Positions 1 to 6,710 of a stretch of DNA of 20,346 bases are shown here, in pieces. The notes beneath the pieces are model-generated. The model was given only the letters and a program-made list of their open reading frames with translations. It had not been told where the DNA came from and did not search any database. The DNA comes from a virus, in the IMG/VR virus record IMGVR_UViG_3300025645_000590, positions 1 to 20,346 of that record. The stretch is one strand, 5' to 3'. The position numbers and the translations under genes were made by a program. Each line of letters begins with the position of its first letter. The stretch's first letter is position 1.

Positions 1-1787
1 GCTCTTGAGAAGTTACCGCCACGCACCCTAGCATCGGCTACAGCGCCTTTAGCGGCTTGGGCTATCTGTGGCATTAGGCTGGCTATCTCAGCTCTAACAG
101 TGCTTTGTATGCCTGTAGTGACGTTTATGGTTTGGTTAACTACAACACCTGAGCCACCGCCCATCTGATTATTAGGGATAATGTTGCCGCTAGAGTTAGG
201 GATAAACAGCTCAGGGCCGCGCTCACCAACTAAGTATGGGGATTTGCCTTGTACAGGGCCACCCAATGCTTTAGGTCGCATAGGGCCAACAAAGTCAGCA
301 TGGCCTGCTATATTAGATGTTGATTGACCAGCCCCATCAATCTTCCTTGTAATGAAGCCAAATGCCGCATCCACAATATACTTCTGCACCAGCATCTTAA
401 TTAAGCTATCTACAACGCTTTTAGCCATAGACTTAATTGCATCTGCAAAGTTAGCTGCACCTGTAATGCCTGCCGTTAAAGCGTCTGTAAGGCCGTTTAA
501 AGCGTTTGTAGTAAATGACTGAACTATCTCGCCAGTGTCTTTTACTGTAGTTCTCCATGCCTTAAAACCTATCTGTATATCACTCACAGCCTTCAAAGCA
601 GGAACAAAGGCTTCAGGAATAACAGAAGAAACATCCATCAGCGAAGTTTTAAGTTTTTCTATGTCAGAATTTAGTGCATCAGCCCAGCTTACTTTCCCAA
701 TAAGCTGAGTTCCGTTATCTGCGGCTTCATCTCGCAAATCAATAACAGATTGCAATCTGGCCATTAGCTTATCTGTTGCTTCAAGCTGAACAGATACGGG
801 CATATTAGTCTGGTTCTTAACCGCTTCTATCTGCTCTTTTAGTGCTTTTATTTCTTCATTGTATTGGCTGACATCTTTAAGACCCACACCAAACAGGTCT
901 TTAATATTATTTTTAGTCTTTATAGCTTCATTGTAGAGAACAATAAAACCATTGGTCATTGACTCAATACCGCTTAATGCTGCTTGTATGCCAGTAAGCA
1001 AGTCAACTGCTAGAGACCTAGCAAATGCTTCAACGCCACCCTTAGCTTCTATAGACCTTTGCAAAAAGTTTGTAAACCTTACCACTATCATTTGTATGGC
1101 AGGGGCAAAGGCTGCTACAGTTTGATCTCTAACGCCTTTAAACAAGCTCTTCAGTTTAGTTAAAGAGTCAACGGTATCCTCGACTCCTTTAGCAGCAGTG
1201 CTAGACATTGTGAGGCCAAGCAACTTAGCCTCTCCCAGCATTTCTTTAAGGCCATCACTGCCTTGAGATAGAGTGTTAACAAGGGCTGCACCCTCGGAGT
1301 CAAACAGCTTAAAAGCTAATCTAAGCCTGTCAGACTCGTTTTTAACGCCCTCAAAAGCATCAGCAAGAACAATCATTCGCTTATCTAGCGGCATTCTGTT
1401 CAATTCTTGAGCGTTAATCCCTAGCTCTTTGATAGCTCCCTTAGCCTCACCAGTACCTGCTGCTGCCTCAGCAGTTCTACGGGTAAACCTTTGCAGAGCC
1501 ATATCCATCGTCTGAGTAGACACGCCCGTAAGGTCAGCCGCATATCTTAATGCGCCCAGAGCCTCAGTGGTTGTGCCTATTTTTGCAGCAGTCTTTGCTA
1601 GGGAGTCTGTGGCATTAAGGGATGACCTAACTAACAAACCAAAACCAGCAGCACCAGCAACGACAACCAGTGCATTTCTTAGGTTAAACACAGAGCCAGC
1701 TACAGCCTTTAAGCCTTTAGTTGCAGAGCCAAAACCTTTCTTGGTTTTATCGAATGCCCGTATCGTAATGTTTACATTTTCAGCCAT
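1..1787 (-). CDS. Tail tape measure protein, C-terminus cut by window edge
   Basis: This protein sets tail length and is threaded through the tail tube during assembly. About 595 codons are visible and the frame is open to the left edge, so only the last residues are missing. The N-terminus begins MAENVNITIRAFDKT and is followed by a hydrophobic segment near residues 38-53. The middle is alanine- and lysine-rich, predicted helical, with further hydrophobic stretches. The end carries GERGPELFIPN near residue 521, then VVNQTINV, a signature of lambda-like tape measure C-termini, and then a helical tail ending GGNFSR. The ATG at 1787 overlaps the frameshifted chaperone reading frame by 8 bases, as in lambda-type tails. 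The family is firm from motif, size and position. Any lytic or channel activity cannot be told from what is visible. Confidence 0.93.
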   Translation of the reverse strand, partial: MAENVNITIRAFDKTKKGFGSATKGLKAVAGSVFNLRNALVVVAGAAGFGLLVRSSLNATDSLAKTAAKIGTTTEALGALRYAADLTGVSTQTMDMALQRFTRRTAEAAAGTGEAKGAIKELGINAQELNRMPLDKRMIVLADAFEGVKNESDRLRLAFKLFDSEGAALVNTLSQGSDGLKEMLGEAKLLGLTMSSTAAKGVEDTVDSLTKLKSLFKGVRDQTVAAFAPAIQMIVVRFTNFLQRSIEAKGGVEAFARSLAVDLLTGIQAALSGIESMTNGFIVLYNEAIKTKNNIKDLFGVGLKDVSQYNEEIKALKEQIEAVKNQTNMPVSVQLEATDKLMARLQSVIDLRDEAADNGTQLIGKVSWADALNSDIEKLKTSLMDVSSVIPEAFVPALKAVSDIQIGFKAWRTTVKDTGEIVQSFTTNALNGLTDALTAGITGAANFADAIKSMAKSVVDSLIKMLVQKYIVDAAFGFITRKIDGAGQSTSNIAGHADFVGPMRPKALGGPVQGKSPYLVGERGPELFIPNSSGNIIPNNQMGGGSGVVVNQTINVTTGIQSTVRAEIASLMPQIAQAAKGAVADARVRGGNFSR

Positions 1788-1923
1788 TGCTTTCACTCAT
1801 TATCTGGAAGTAAGCCAGCCACTCGTTAAAGTGACTGACAGGCATTTGCTCTGCTTCTTCTATGCTCATGTGAAGGCGATCAGCCAAAGACAAAAGATTC
1901 ATCCTTGATTGATCGCTTCTCAG
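1780..1923 (-). CDS. GT extension of tail chaperone, made by -1 frameshift
   Basis: After a -1 slip at GGGAAAC the next codon is CTG (1923-1921), and the frame stays open for 47 codons to TGA at 1782-1780. The added sequence starts LRSDQSRMNLLSLADRLHMS and contains EQMPVSHFNEWLAYFQIM. The pattern LADRL, then S-x-F-x-E-W-x-A-Y, is the one seen in lambda gpT-like extensions. The full G-GT fusion would be 162 residues. In lambda the T part binds the tail-tube protein and brings it to the chaperone-coated tape measure. The extension overlaps the tape measure start by 8 bases. An internal ATG at the M of MNLL has no clear ribosome binding site, so production by frameshift is more likely than independent initiation. 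Confidence 0.85.
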   Translation of the reverse strand: MRSDQSRMNLLSLADRLHMSIEEAEQMPVSHFNEWLAYFQIMSESNG

Positions 1924-2267
1924 TTTCCCTCGGCTGCCTCTACAGATTCGATCTGTGCAAACATCTGATTAGCGATTTCACTTATTACATTAGTTTCTTC
2001 ACCCATCAAATCAATGCGATCTTCGGCAGATGTAAAGAGCTTACTACCGCCCTCGTCCTCTGCTTTCATAACGATCAAATCCACCATCGCGCCAACCGTG
2101 GTGTTGTTAAGGAAGTTTGGGTGCTTCTTCTGCAACTGATCTAAGTCATAGCAAGTAATGGCCCTGCAATACAGCTTAAACGCTCCAGATTCGTCACCCC
2201 ATTCAGGCACTGATACTTCTCGCGCCTCAACCTTCCTTCTACTGCGTAACTCTTTAGCTAATCCCAT
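1920..2267 (-). CDS. Tail assembly chaperone, gpG-like short form (zero frame)
   Basis: This 115-residue protein lies between the tail-tube and tape measure genes, the usual place of the lambda G analogue, which coats and protects the tape measure protein during assembly. It begins MGLAKELRSRRKVEAREV, is acidic in its second half, and ends VEAAEGN directly at a TGA stop. The last two sense codons before the stop form part of a GGGAAAC slippery heptamer, so a fraction of ribosomes should shift into the -1 frame and make a longer product. The ATG has a short Shine-Dalgarno, GGGG/GGGA, upstream. The assignment rests on position, size and the frameshift signal rather than on strong sequence similarity that I can recall. 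Confidence 0.85.
   Translation of the reverse strand: MGLAKELRSRRKVEAREVSVPEWGDESGAFKLYCRAITCYDLDQLQKKHPNFLNNTTVGAMVDLIVMKAEDEGGSKLFTSAEDRIDLMGEETNVISEIANQMFAQIESVEAAEGN
1923..1929 (-). promoter_or_regulatory. Programmed -1 ribosomal frameshift site GGGAAAC
   Basis: On the minus strand the zero frame reads GAG GGA AAC TGA, which fits the X XXY YYZ heptamer (G GGA AAC) exactly. The stop codon is immediately downstream, and the -1 frame opens into the GT extension. Lambda uses GGGAAAG at the equivalent place. Confidence 0.88.
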
Positions 2268-2279
2268 GGTTTAATCCCC

Positions 2280-2681
2280 TTATGCTGTTGCTTCGGTTAC
2301 TGCTCCGCTGCACTGGATAGAGAAGCTGGCTTCTACCATTCCGTCAAAAGAACCAGTGATAGATCGTGAAGTTACGATGCCGCCACCAGAGAAATAAGAT
2401 TCGCCAGTGCCAGTACCCGTTGGATAAATCTCAAAATCTACCGCAGCGCGTTCGTCTAGGATCAATTGCTGTGCATCAGCTTCGTCCCAGTAGCACTCGA
2501 TAGTTACTGTATTGGTTTTTAGACCTTCTTTGTAAGATCGTGCGGTATCGCCCATTACTGAATCTTCAATGGTATCTGCTGAACCATCAAACGTGAAAGA
2601 ACGAACCTCACCCACAACGGCCACAGAGCCGCCAGATGCCGCGATTTTTACTACACCAGATGCGCCTGTTTTAGTCGCCAT
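2280..2681 (-). CDS. Major tail protein (tail tube)
   Basis: This 133-residue protein is rich in Gly, Ser, Thr and beta-branched residues. It has alternating strands such as VAVVGEVRSFTFDGSAD and SITGSFDGMVEASFSIQ, which fit the beta-barrel tube-protein fold, and it likely forms the hexameric rings of the tail tube. It is shorter than lambda gpV, so it probably lacks a C-terminal Ig-like domain. It lies directly upstream of the chaperone and tape measure genes and downstream of the tail terminator, the usual order. An AGAGGT ribosome binding site sits 9 bases before the ATG, within a leader nearly identical to the one in front of the major capsid gene, which fits high expression of both. The role is set by position and composition; I see no catalytic motif, as expected. 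Confidence 0.85.
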   Translation of the reverse strand: MATKTGASGVVKIAASGGSVAVVGEVRSFTFDGSADTIEDSVMGDTARSYKEGLKTNTVTIECYWDEADAQQLILDERAAVDFEIYPTGTGTGESYFSGGGIVTSRSITGSFDGMVEASFSIQCSGAVTEATA

Positions 2682-2702
2682 GATAATTACCTCTAATTAA
2701 AG

Positions 2703-3137
2703 TTAAGTTGTGCCGCGAGTGTACTGATACAGAACGCGGATTGTCATAATGACCCCACCAACGGGATCAATAGAACCTTCGTCGATCTCGACTCTAGTGA
2801 TCTGCGTATCTAGTGCATAACCACCACGCAAACGATCAACATCAAGACCCTCTTCGATTGCTTCGATAATGTTGTTGCGGGCTGTATCAATAACAGACCC
2901 TTTAACGTAGCAAATAAATTCGTAGTTGATAGTCGCCATACGCTGAGTGATTGACCCACCGATGCTGCTATCTTCTCTATCCTCATCTGCACTTCGAACA
3001 AGGATAGCAGGAAACTGTGCGCTTGATAACTTAGTAAAATCAAACGGCTCTCTCGTTACATACTTAATATTTACTGGCGTTTTAACCGCCTGTAAAGTAG
3101 CCACTAAGTTGTTCGCAATGTTCTCTCTTACACTCAT
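2703..3137 (-). CDS. Tail terminator / tail completion protein
   Basis: This 144-residue protein begins MSVRENIANNLVATLQAVKT, a helix typical of tail terminator proteins (lambda gpU and related proteins), which cap the finished tail tube and join it to the head. It ends in a strand-rich part, ITRVEIDEG followed by VIMTIRVLYQYTRG, matching the alpha/beta layout of that family, in which the last strand is often a hydrophobic V-x-Y-x-Y-x-R pattern. It overlaps the gene upstream by 4 bases (ATGA) and is followed by the tail-tube gene, which supports the role. Sequence families here diverge strongly, so I rely mainly on gene order, length and the terminal pattern. Confidence 0.75.
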   Translation of the reverse strand: MSVRENIANNLVATLQAVKTPVNIKYVTREPFDFTKLSSAQFPAILVRSADEDREDSSIGGSITQRMATINYEFICYVKGSVIDTARNNIIEAIEEGLDVDRLRGGYALDTQITRVEIDEGSIDPVGGVIMTIRVLYQYTRGTT

Positions 3138-3556
3138 TTCAACGCCCTAAAGAATACTTCGCCTAGTTGCTTTTCTTCTCTGCCGCTAAACCCAAAAAAC
3201 GGCCTAGTCTTATTATTCATTGCCGCCTTCTTTGACTCAGTAGCTCTAGTAAAGAATATCTCAGCCTGCCTACTGCTTGCCCTTGAGGTCATTGAGCTTA
3301 ACATCTGACCTGTGAACTGTAGGTCTGGGTTAGTGCTTCTGCCTCTACTAGCCCTAAATGCTGCATAGATTGGCGTGTACTTCTTAAACTTGCCGCCCTT
3401 AAAGCCAACACCTTTACTGGTACGGGCTTCAATAATATTAATACCAACCTGAGCAGTAACAGATAGCGCCCTTTTGACACTAGCTGATAGCTCTTTGCCC
3501 TTCTTGCCAATACGCTTTGCAACAGCCTTGGCATTGGTATCAATCTTTACATCCAT
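3134..3556 (-). CDS. HK97 gp10 / Mu gpG-like tail completion (virion morphogenesis) protein
   Basis: This 140-residue, strongly basic protein begins MDVKIDTNAKAVAKRIGKKG. A helix with SVKRALSVTAQVGINIIEART is followed by a Gly/Lys-rich stretch, FKGGKFKKYTP, a segment LQFTGQMLSSM, and RPFFGFSGREEKQLGEV near the end. The R-P-F-x-G-x-S-x-x-E segment and the L-x-x-T-G-x-L pattern are typical of phage virion morphogenesis and HK97 gp10-like proteins, which act at the head-tail junction or tail end. The gene starts within TAATG of the upstream gene and overlaps the tail terminator gene by 4 bases. The family is likely; the exact position in the particle is inferred. Confidence 0.78.
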   Translation of the reverse strand: MDVKIDTNAKAVAKRIGKKGKELSASVKRALSVTAQVGINIIEARTSKGVGFKGGKFKKYTPIYAAFRASRGRSTNPDLQFTGQMLSSMTSRASSRQAEIFFTRATESKKAAMNNKTRPFFGFSGREEKQLGEVFFRALK

Positions 3557-3966
3557 TATCTATCCAACCGCTGCCCGACAGGTTGCTTCTCATCATAATC
3601 AACTGTGCCGTCACCATCTTCATCATAGTCAACGCCATCAGCCAATACAGATTCTAGCTCTTCACCGTATCTTGCCTTGTAGAAGTCGATCATGTTTCCG
3701 AATCGGTCGCCCTCTGTCCAGTTAGTCAACTGGGGTAGAGCATAACGCCATAGGACTAGGTAAGCACTAGCCATTGTAAACTGTGTTGCTGTGAGCTTAG
3801 TATTGTCCATCTCACCCGCTATGTTCTTCCTGGGCCACCACTTGATCCGTAGTTCACGCTGAATATCTGCCTGCGCTTTCGGGTGTTCCAATACAAAAGA
3901 CTCGATACCTAGATCGAGAATATCGGGAATCAGTTTTAATAAATCTGCGTCGCTTGAATAAGCCAT
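3556..3966 (-). CDS. Head-tail connector (adaptor) protein
   Basis: This predicted 136-residue protein begins MAYSSDADLLKLIPDILDLG. It has a helical N-terminal half with ADIQRELRIKWW, and a C-terminal half with QFTMASAYLVLWRYALPQL and DMIDFYKARYGEELE-like helices. This layout (a short 'Y-x-x-D-L' start, then helices with a late F-Y-K-x-R-Y) is usual for gp6-type or gp36-type connectors that bind below the portal. A Gly/Asp-rich segment, DYDEDGDGTVDYDE, near the C-terminus resembles a calcium-binding loop and is unusual. I choose the ATG at 3966 because it overlaps the upstream stop as TAATG with AAGGTG just upstream. A GTG two codons earlier is also in frame. Confidence 0.72.
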   Translation of the reverse strand: MAYSSDADLLKLIPDILDLGIESFVLEHPKAQADIQRELRIKWWPRKNIAGEMDNTKLTATQFTMASAYLVLWRYALPQLTNWTEGDRFGNMIDFYKARYGEELESVLADGVDYDEDGDGTVDYDEKQPVGQRLDR

Positions 3967-4253
3967 TACCACTTCACCTTATCTGCCCAGTATGCCGCTG
4001 ATGCTGTTTTATCTTTGCGGCCTCTTGCTATGTCTTTAGCAAACCGAGCTTTAAACGATCTGCGTTTAGCTTTGTCTGCTTCTGATTCGTTCTGGCGGGG
4101 AGGCTTGTTGTCTGCACCCTTCTGACCGAACCTAATTAGCTTTATCTTGTCGCCTTCTTTAGCAAGTACAGCGTGGCTCTTGCTGTCATGCTTGGGAGTG
4201 CGCTTGGGCTTGTTGTAGCCCTCGAACCTTTCACCGCGATAAGTTATAGCCAT
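3966..4253 (-). CDS. Small basic head-region protein, DUF6321-like
   Basis: This 95-residue, Lys/Arg-rich protein has the pattern SKSHAVLAKEGDKIKLIRFGQKG, then an R/K-rich SFKARFAKDIARG, then SAAYWADKVKW at the very end. I recall this arrangement (K-L-I-R-F-G, then S-F-x-A-R-x-x, then S-A-x-Y-W-A-x-x-x-K-W) from a conserved phage family of unknown function found near capsid and connector genes. The DUF number is from memory. The usual family has S-F-x-A-R-H; here His is replaced by Phe. It lies after the capsid gene, behind a stable hairpin, with GAGG before the ATG. A DNA-binding or structural role is possible from its charge but not shown. Confidence 0.7.
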   Translation of the reverse strand: MAITYRGERFEGYNKPKRTPKHDSKSHAVLAKEGDKIKLIRFGQKGADNKPPRQNESEADKAKRRSFKARFAKDIARGRKDKTASAAYWADKVKW

Positions 4254-4270
4254 ATAAACCTCGTAAGAAA

Positions 4271-4290
4271 GCCCCCTCCGAAGAAGGGGC
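4271..4290 (-). terminator. UUCG-loop hairpin after the major capsid gene
   Basis: On the minus strand an 8-pair stem (one G-U) closes a C(UUCG)G tetraloop, 8 bases after the capsid stop codon. Only a weak U tract (UUUCUU) follows. It may be a partial terminator or may shield the capsid mRNA from 3' decay, so capsid transcripts outnumber those of the genes downstream. Confidence 0.7.
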
Positions 4291-4298
4291 AGTCAGTC

Positions 4299-5132
4299 TT
4301 ACAGTGCAGCGTCAGACAGAATCTCAACACCGAATGCATCGTCAAGCTCGGCAACACCATATACAGCAGTGGCGTTAAGCTCGAAGGCACGTAGAGACTC
4401 ATCACGCTGAGGCGCAATGTTGAAGTCACGCTTCATAGCGATCATCAGAGCTTCAGGAGCAAATACAGCGCCTTTAGCGTCGTCGTTACCGTCGATAGCT
4501 ACGTTAGATGACTCGTATACGTTGATTCCAGCGATAGTACCAACATAACCGTTGCGCATTGCTTCGTTTTGCAAGTCGCCACCATTGGGGTTAGCAAAGG
4601 TGTTGGTCAGGTTAGCTTTCAACTGGTAAGCCTGATAAGGATGTACTACGGCATTGATTGTGCCAGTAACCTTATTGGCTCGCAGAGTAGCAGCAGCTTT
4701 GAACAGGTCAGCTACAGTGATTTCAGCGCCAGCAGTACCGATAGAACCAGAGAAGCCGTCAAACAGGGCAATCAGGTCGGTATCAATCTTAGTGGCAATA
4801 GCGTTACCAAGAACAGTACCCAGCTCAACAGCAGGGTTGCCGTCACCGTAGGTAGCCATGTCAGTCAGCAGAACCTGTGCGCCTACTTCGCCAACAGTTA
4901 CAGAAACTGAGCTAGTAGATACAGTGGTGCTGGTCATGTCAGTGCCTTCGGTCAAGTCGGCAGCAGCGATTGCTGGGTACTTAGGAACCTGAATGGTCTT
5001 ACCAGCTTGGGCTTGGATGTTGTACTGAGTAACCAGACCCATCATTAGTGATTGCTCTTCGGCAGTGAAACGAGCCTGAGCGACGATATTGACGAACAGG
5101 TCGTCGAGAGTTGTTGAAGTTGTTGCAGCCAT
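4299..5132 (-). CDS. Major capsid protein
   Basis: This 277-residue protein starts MAATTSTTLDDLFVNIVAQA. It has the usual features of an HK97-fold coat protein of the P22/N4-gp56-like kind: a helical N-terminal arm (ARFTAEEQSLMMGLVTQYNI), a beta-rich segment with GKTIQVPKYP, a spine-helix-like region ELGTVLGNAIATKIDTDLIALF, a long stretch KAAATLRANKVTG, the substring VVHPYQAYQLKANL, and a C-terminal NIAPQRDESLRAFELNATAVYGVAELD. It lies directly after the scaffold gene and before the connector genes. An AGAGGC ribosome binding site lies 9 bases before the ATG in a leader shared with the tail-tube gene. A stable hairpin follows the stop. It is expected to be the most abundant protein of the particle. 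Confidence 0.93.
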   Translation of the reverse strand: MAATTSTTLDDLFVNIVAQARFTAEEQSLMMGLVTQYNIQAQAGKTIQVPKYPAIAAADLTEGTDMTSTTVSTSSVSVTVGEVGAQVLLTDMATYGDGNPAVELGTVLGNAIATKIDTDLIALFDGFSGSIGTAGAEITVADLFKAAATLRANKVTGTINAVVHPYQAYQLKANLTNTFANPNGGDLQNEAMRNGYVGTIAGINVYESSNVAIDGNDDAKGAVFAPEALMIAMKRDFNIAPQRDESLRAFELNATAVYGVAELDDAFGVEILSDAAL

Positions 5133-5171
5133 GATAATGCCTCTAAATAAAATTAAGTTGTGGTTTGGTGG

Positions 5172-5831
5172 TTACTTTCGTTTCATAGCAGCAAATGCTT
5201 CTTTGCCGCCATCGCTCCAGTTAGCAACCATATCTGCCACAGATTGAGGCTTCTGTGTCGAGCCACCAGCGTTACCCATCGAGCCAGTGCCGCCTTGGGA
5301 GGCTTTGACCATGTGTGGGTTTACTGTCAAGAACTCTGCTACCATCTCATTAACTGATAACAGATCACCGCTGTCATTGTAACGCGGAGTACCGTTATCG
5401 TCTAGCACCTCTACATTTCCATCATCTGACAGGCGTGTATTGGTTTTAAGTAGCTGAGAAACTTGAGTTGGGTTTACAGCGTTATTGTTAGAAGCTGCGC
5501 CAAGAATCGCTCCATCTACTAGCGTCTGTTGCAACTTGCTTTTATAACTCTGTATCTCCATGTCTTTCTTCTCGACCGTTTGCTTCAGGACTTTATCGAA
5601 CTCCCCGCGCTCTTTCTGTCGCTCTAGCTCTGCGGCTTCTTTCTTTGCCAGCAGGTCTTTAGCTTCATCAAGGTCTACGCCTGACAGTCTTTTATCGAAC
5701 TTGCGTTGCTCTCTAGCAACACGATCCGCAACAATGCGGTCTAGTTCTTCCTGAGTAAAGGTCTTGCTTTCCTGAGTTTCTACTGCCGCAGTTTCAGTCT
5801 CTGCTTGGTTTTCCATGATTTCATCGCTCAT
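5172..5831 (-). CDS. Capsid scaffolding protein
   Basis: This 219-residue protein is highly charged and mostly helical. The N-terminal 25 residues are Glu- and Gln-rich. A long coiled coil then runs from FTQEELDRIVADRVAREQRKF to about residue 110, with heptad-like LLAKKEAAELERQKERGEFD. A less charged middle with NAVNPTQVSQLLKTN follows, and the end is Gly/Ser-rich, then WSDGGKEAFAAMKRK, a basic C-terminal tail. A coiled-coil N-half and a basic tail fit a scaffolding protein that binds the inside of the coat shell during assembly. The closest recalled type is DUF4355. It sits between the MuF gene and the capsid gene, the standard place. I see no protease motif, so the scaffold may leave intact or be cut by another enzyme. 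Confidence 0.88.
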   Translation of the reverse strand: MSDEIMENQAETETAAVETQESKTFTQEELDRIVADRVAREQRKFDKRLSGVDLDEAKDLLAKKEAAELERQKERGEFDKVLKQTVEKKDMEIQSYKSKLQQTLVDGAILGAASNNNAVNPTQVSQLLKTNTRLSDDGNVEVLDDNGTPRYNDSGDLLSVNEMVAEFLTVNPHMVKASQGGTGSMGNAGGSTQKPQSVADMVANWSDGGKEAFAAMKRK

Positions 5832-5880
5832 GTAACGTGCCTCTTAAAGAGTATTGGTGAATCTTTAGTTTATCATAAAT

Positions 5881-5955
5881 TTACGTTTTGGTTTTTTTCT
5901 TCTTTTTCTTAGGTCGTCCTACTTTGCTACCGTATGTACCTTTACCTGCTGGCAT
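5881..5955 (-). CDS. 24-residue basic peptide of unknown function
   Basis: This tiny gene begins at an ATG that overlaps the MuF stop codon (TAATG) and ends in TAA. The peptide starts MPAGKGTYGSKVGRP and ends in a block of lysines with two threonines. GRP followed by lysines resembles an AT-hook-like, minor-groove-binding motif. From memory, peptides with the M-P-x-G-K-G-T-Y-G-x-K-x-G-R-P pattern occur next to MuF/portal genes in other phages, which argues against chance. Its function is unknown; a role in binding DNA or the capsid interior can be inferred from charge only. Confidence 0.7.
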   Translation of the reverse strand: MPAGKGTYGSKVGRPKKKKKKTKT

Positions 5956-6710
5956 TATAATTCCTCTTCAAATACTGGTCTAAATTGATGTCCGCAGTTA
6001 TAACCACCGCGAACGATGAAAGGGTCACCAGCGGCTTTACCAGCCCAACTGCCTGACCACAAATCTTGAATTTCTTCATCAGTAAATGTTTCGCCTTCAT
6101 GCTCTCGACAAAAAGGTCTAGACGTTTCGATTATACGCCCAACATACTTCCATTTAGTTGCGCCAGATTCTTTACCTATTGCAGTGTTAACCGATGCATC
6201 GAACTGCATAAGGCTGTCATGTACCTGTTGTTTTGCATATTGAGAAAGCCTGCCGCCTGCTACCTCTTTTATCACCTGAACACTTGCAGCAAAACTAGCG
6301 CCTGTTAGCGTGTTCCTGTATACCTCTCGGCTAATAGCGTCAAGATACTCTGCGCCTATATCTTGGAAACCTTGAAACTGCAATGACTGCAACTGGCTAA
6401 TTATGCGTGGATCAAGTTGCGTAAAGGTGCCGTATGTTCCCAGCATTTCATAGGTGCTGGCAGCAACAGCCGTATACTCTCTGATTATTCTGTCTACCTC
6501 AGCAAGATACTCTTCCTCAACTATCTGGCGTATCTCAGCCCTTGCTTGAATAGCCCACTCTAAGTCGAATAGGTTTCCATCCTGCAAAGGTGCAGTAGCA
6601 AGCAAATCAGCAATGCGTTGCTCTAGCGTTACCAGTGCTGCGGCCAACTGCCTTTGATGGGCATCCGCTACCTGGTTAAGCTCTTCAACGTGATCAACGT
6701 CTGCTGGCAT
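5955..6710 (-). CDS. MuF-like minor head protein (SPP1 gp7 / Mu F family)
   Basis: This 251-residue protein has a long helical N-terminal half (EELNQVADAHQRQLAAALV and EIRQIVEEEYLAEVDRII). The C-terminal domain is typical of the Mu F / SPP1 gp7 family: TGASFAASVQVIKEVAGGRL, then WKYVGRIIETSRPFCREHEG, and finally GGYNCGHQFRPV. The C-x-x-H and N-C-G-H-x-F/W-R-P pattern looks like a metal-binding or cysteine site found across this family. These proteins are minor capsid components that bind the portal and help pack or eject DNA. The gene starts inside TAATG at the end of the portal gene. The helical N-terminus may bind the portal. I see no toxin domain after the MuF core. Confidence 0.9.
   Translation of the reverse strand: MPADVDHVEELNQVADAHQRQLAAALVTLEQRIADLLATAPLQDGNLFDLEWAIQARAEIRQIVEEEYLAEVDRIIREYTAVAASTYEMLGTYGTFTQLDPRIISQLQSLQFQGFQDIGAEYLDAISREVYRNTLTGASFAASVQVIKEVAGGRLSQYAKQQVHDSLMQFDASVNTAIGKESGATKWKYVGRIIETSRPFCREHEGETFTDEEIQDLWSGSWAGKAAGDPFIVRGGYNCGHQFRPVFEEEL

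Noticed and set aside
1567-1908. Plus-strand frame of 113 codons
   Set aside because: It is antisense to the tape measure start and the chaperone extension, both of which are well supported.
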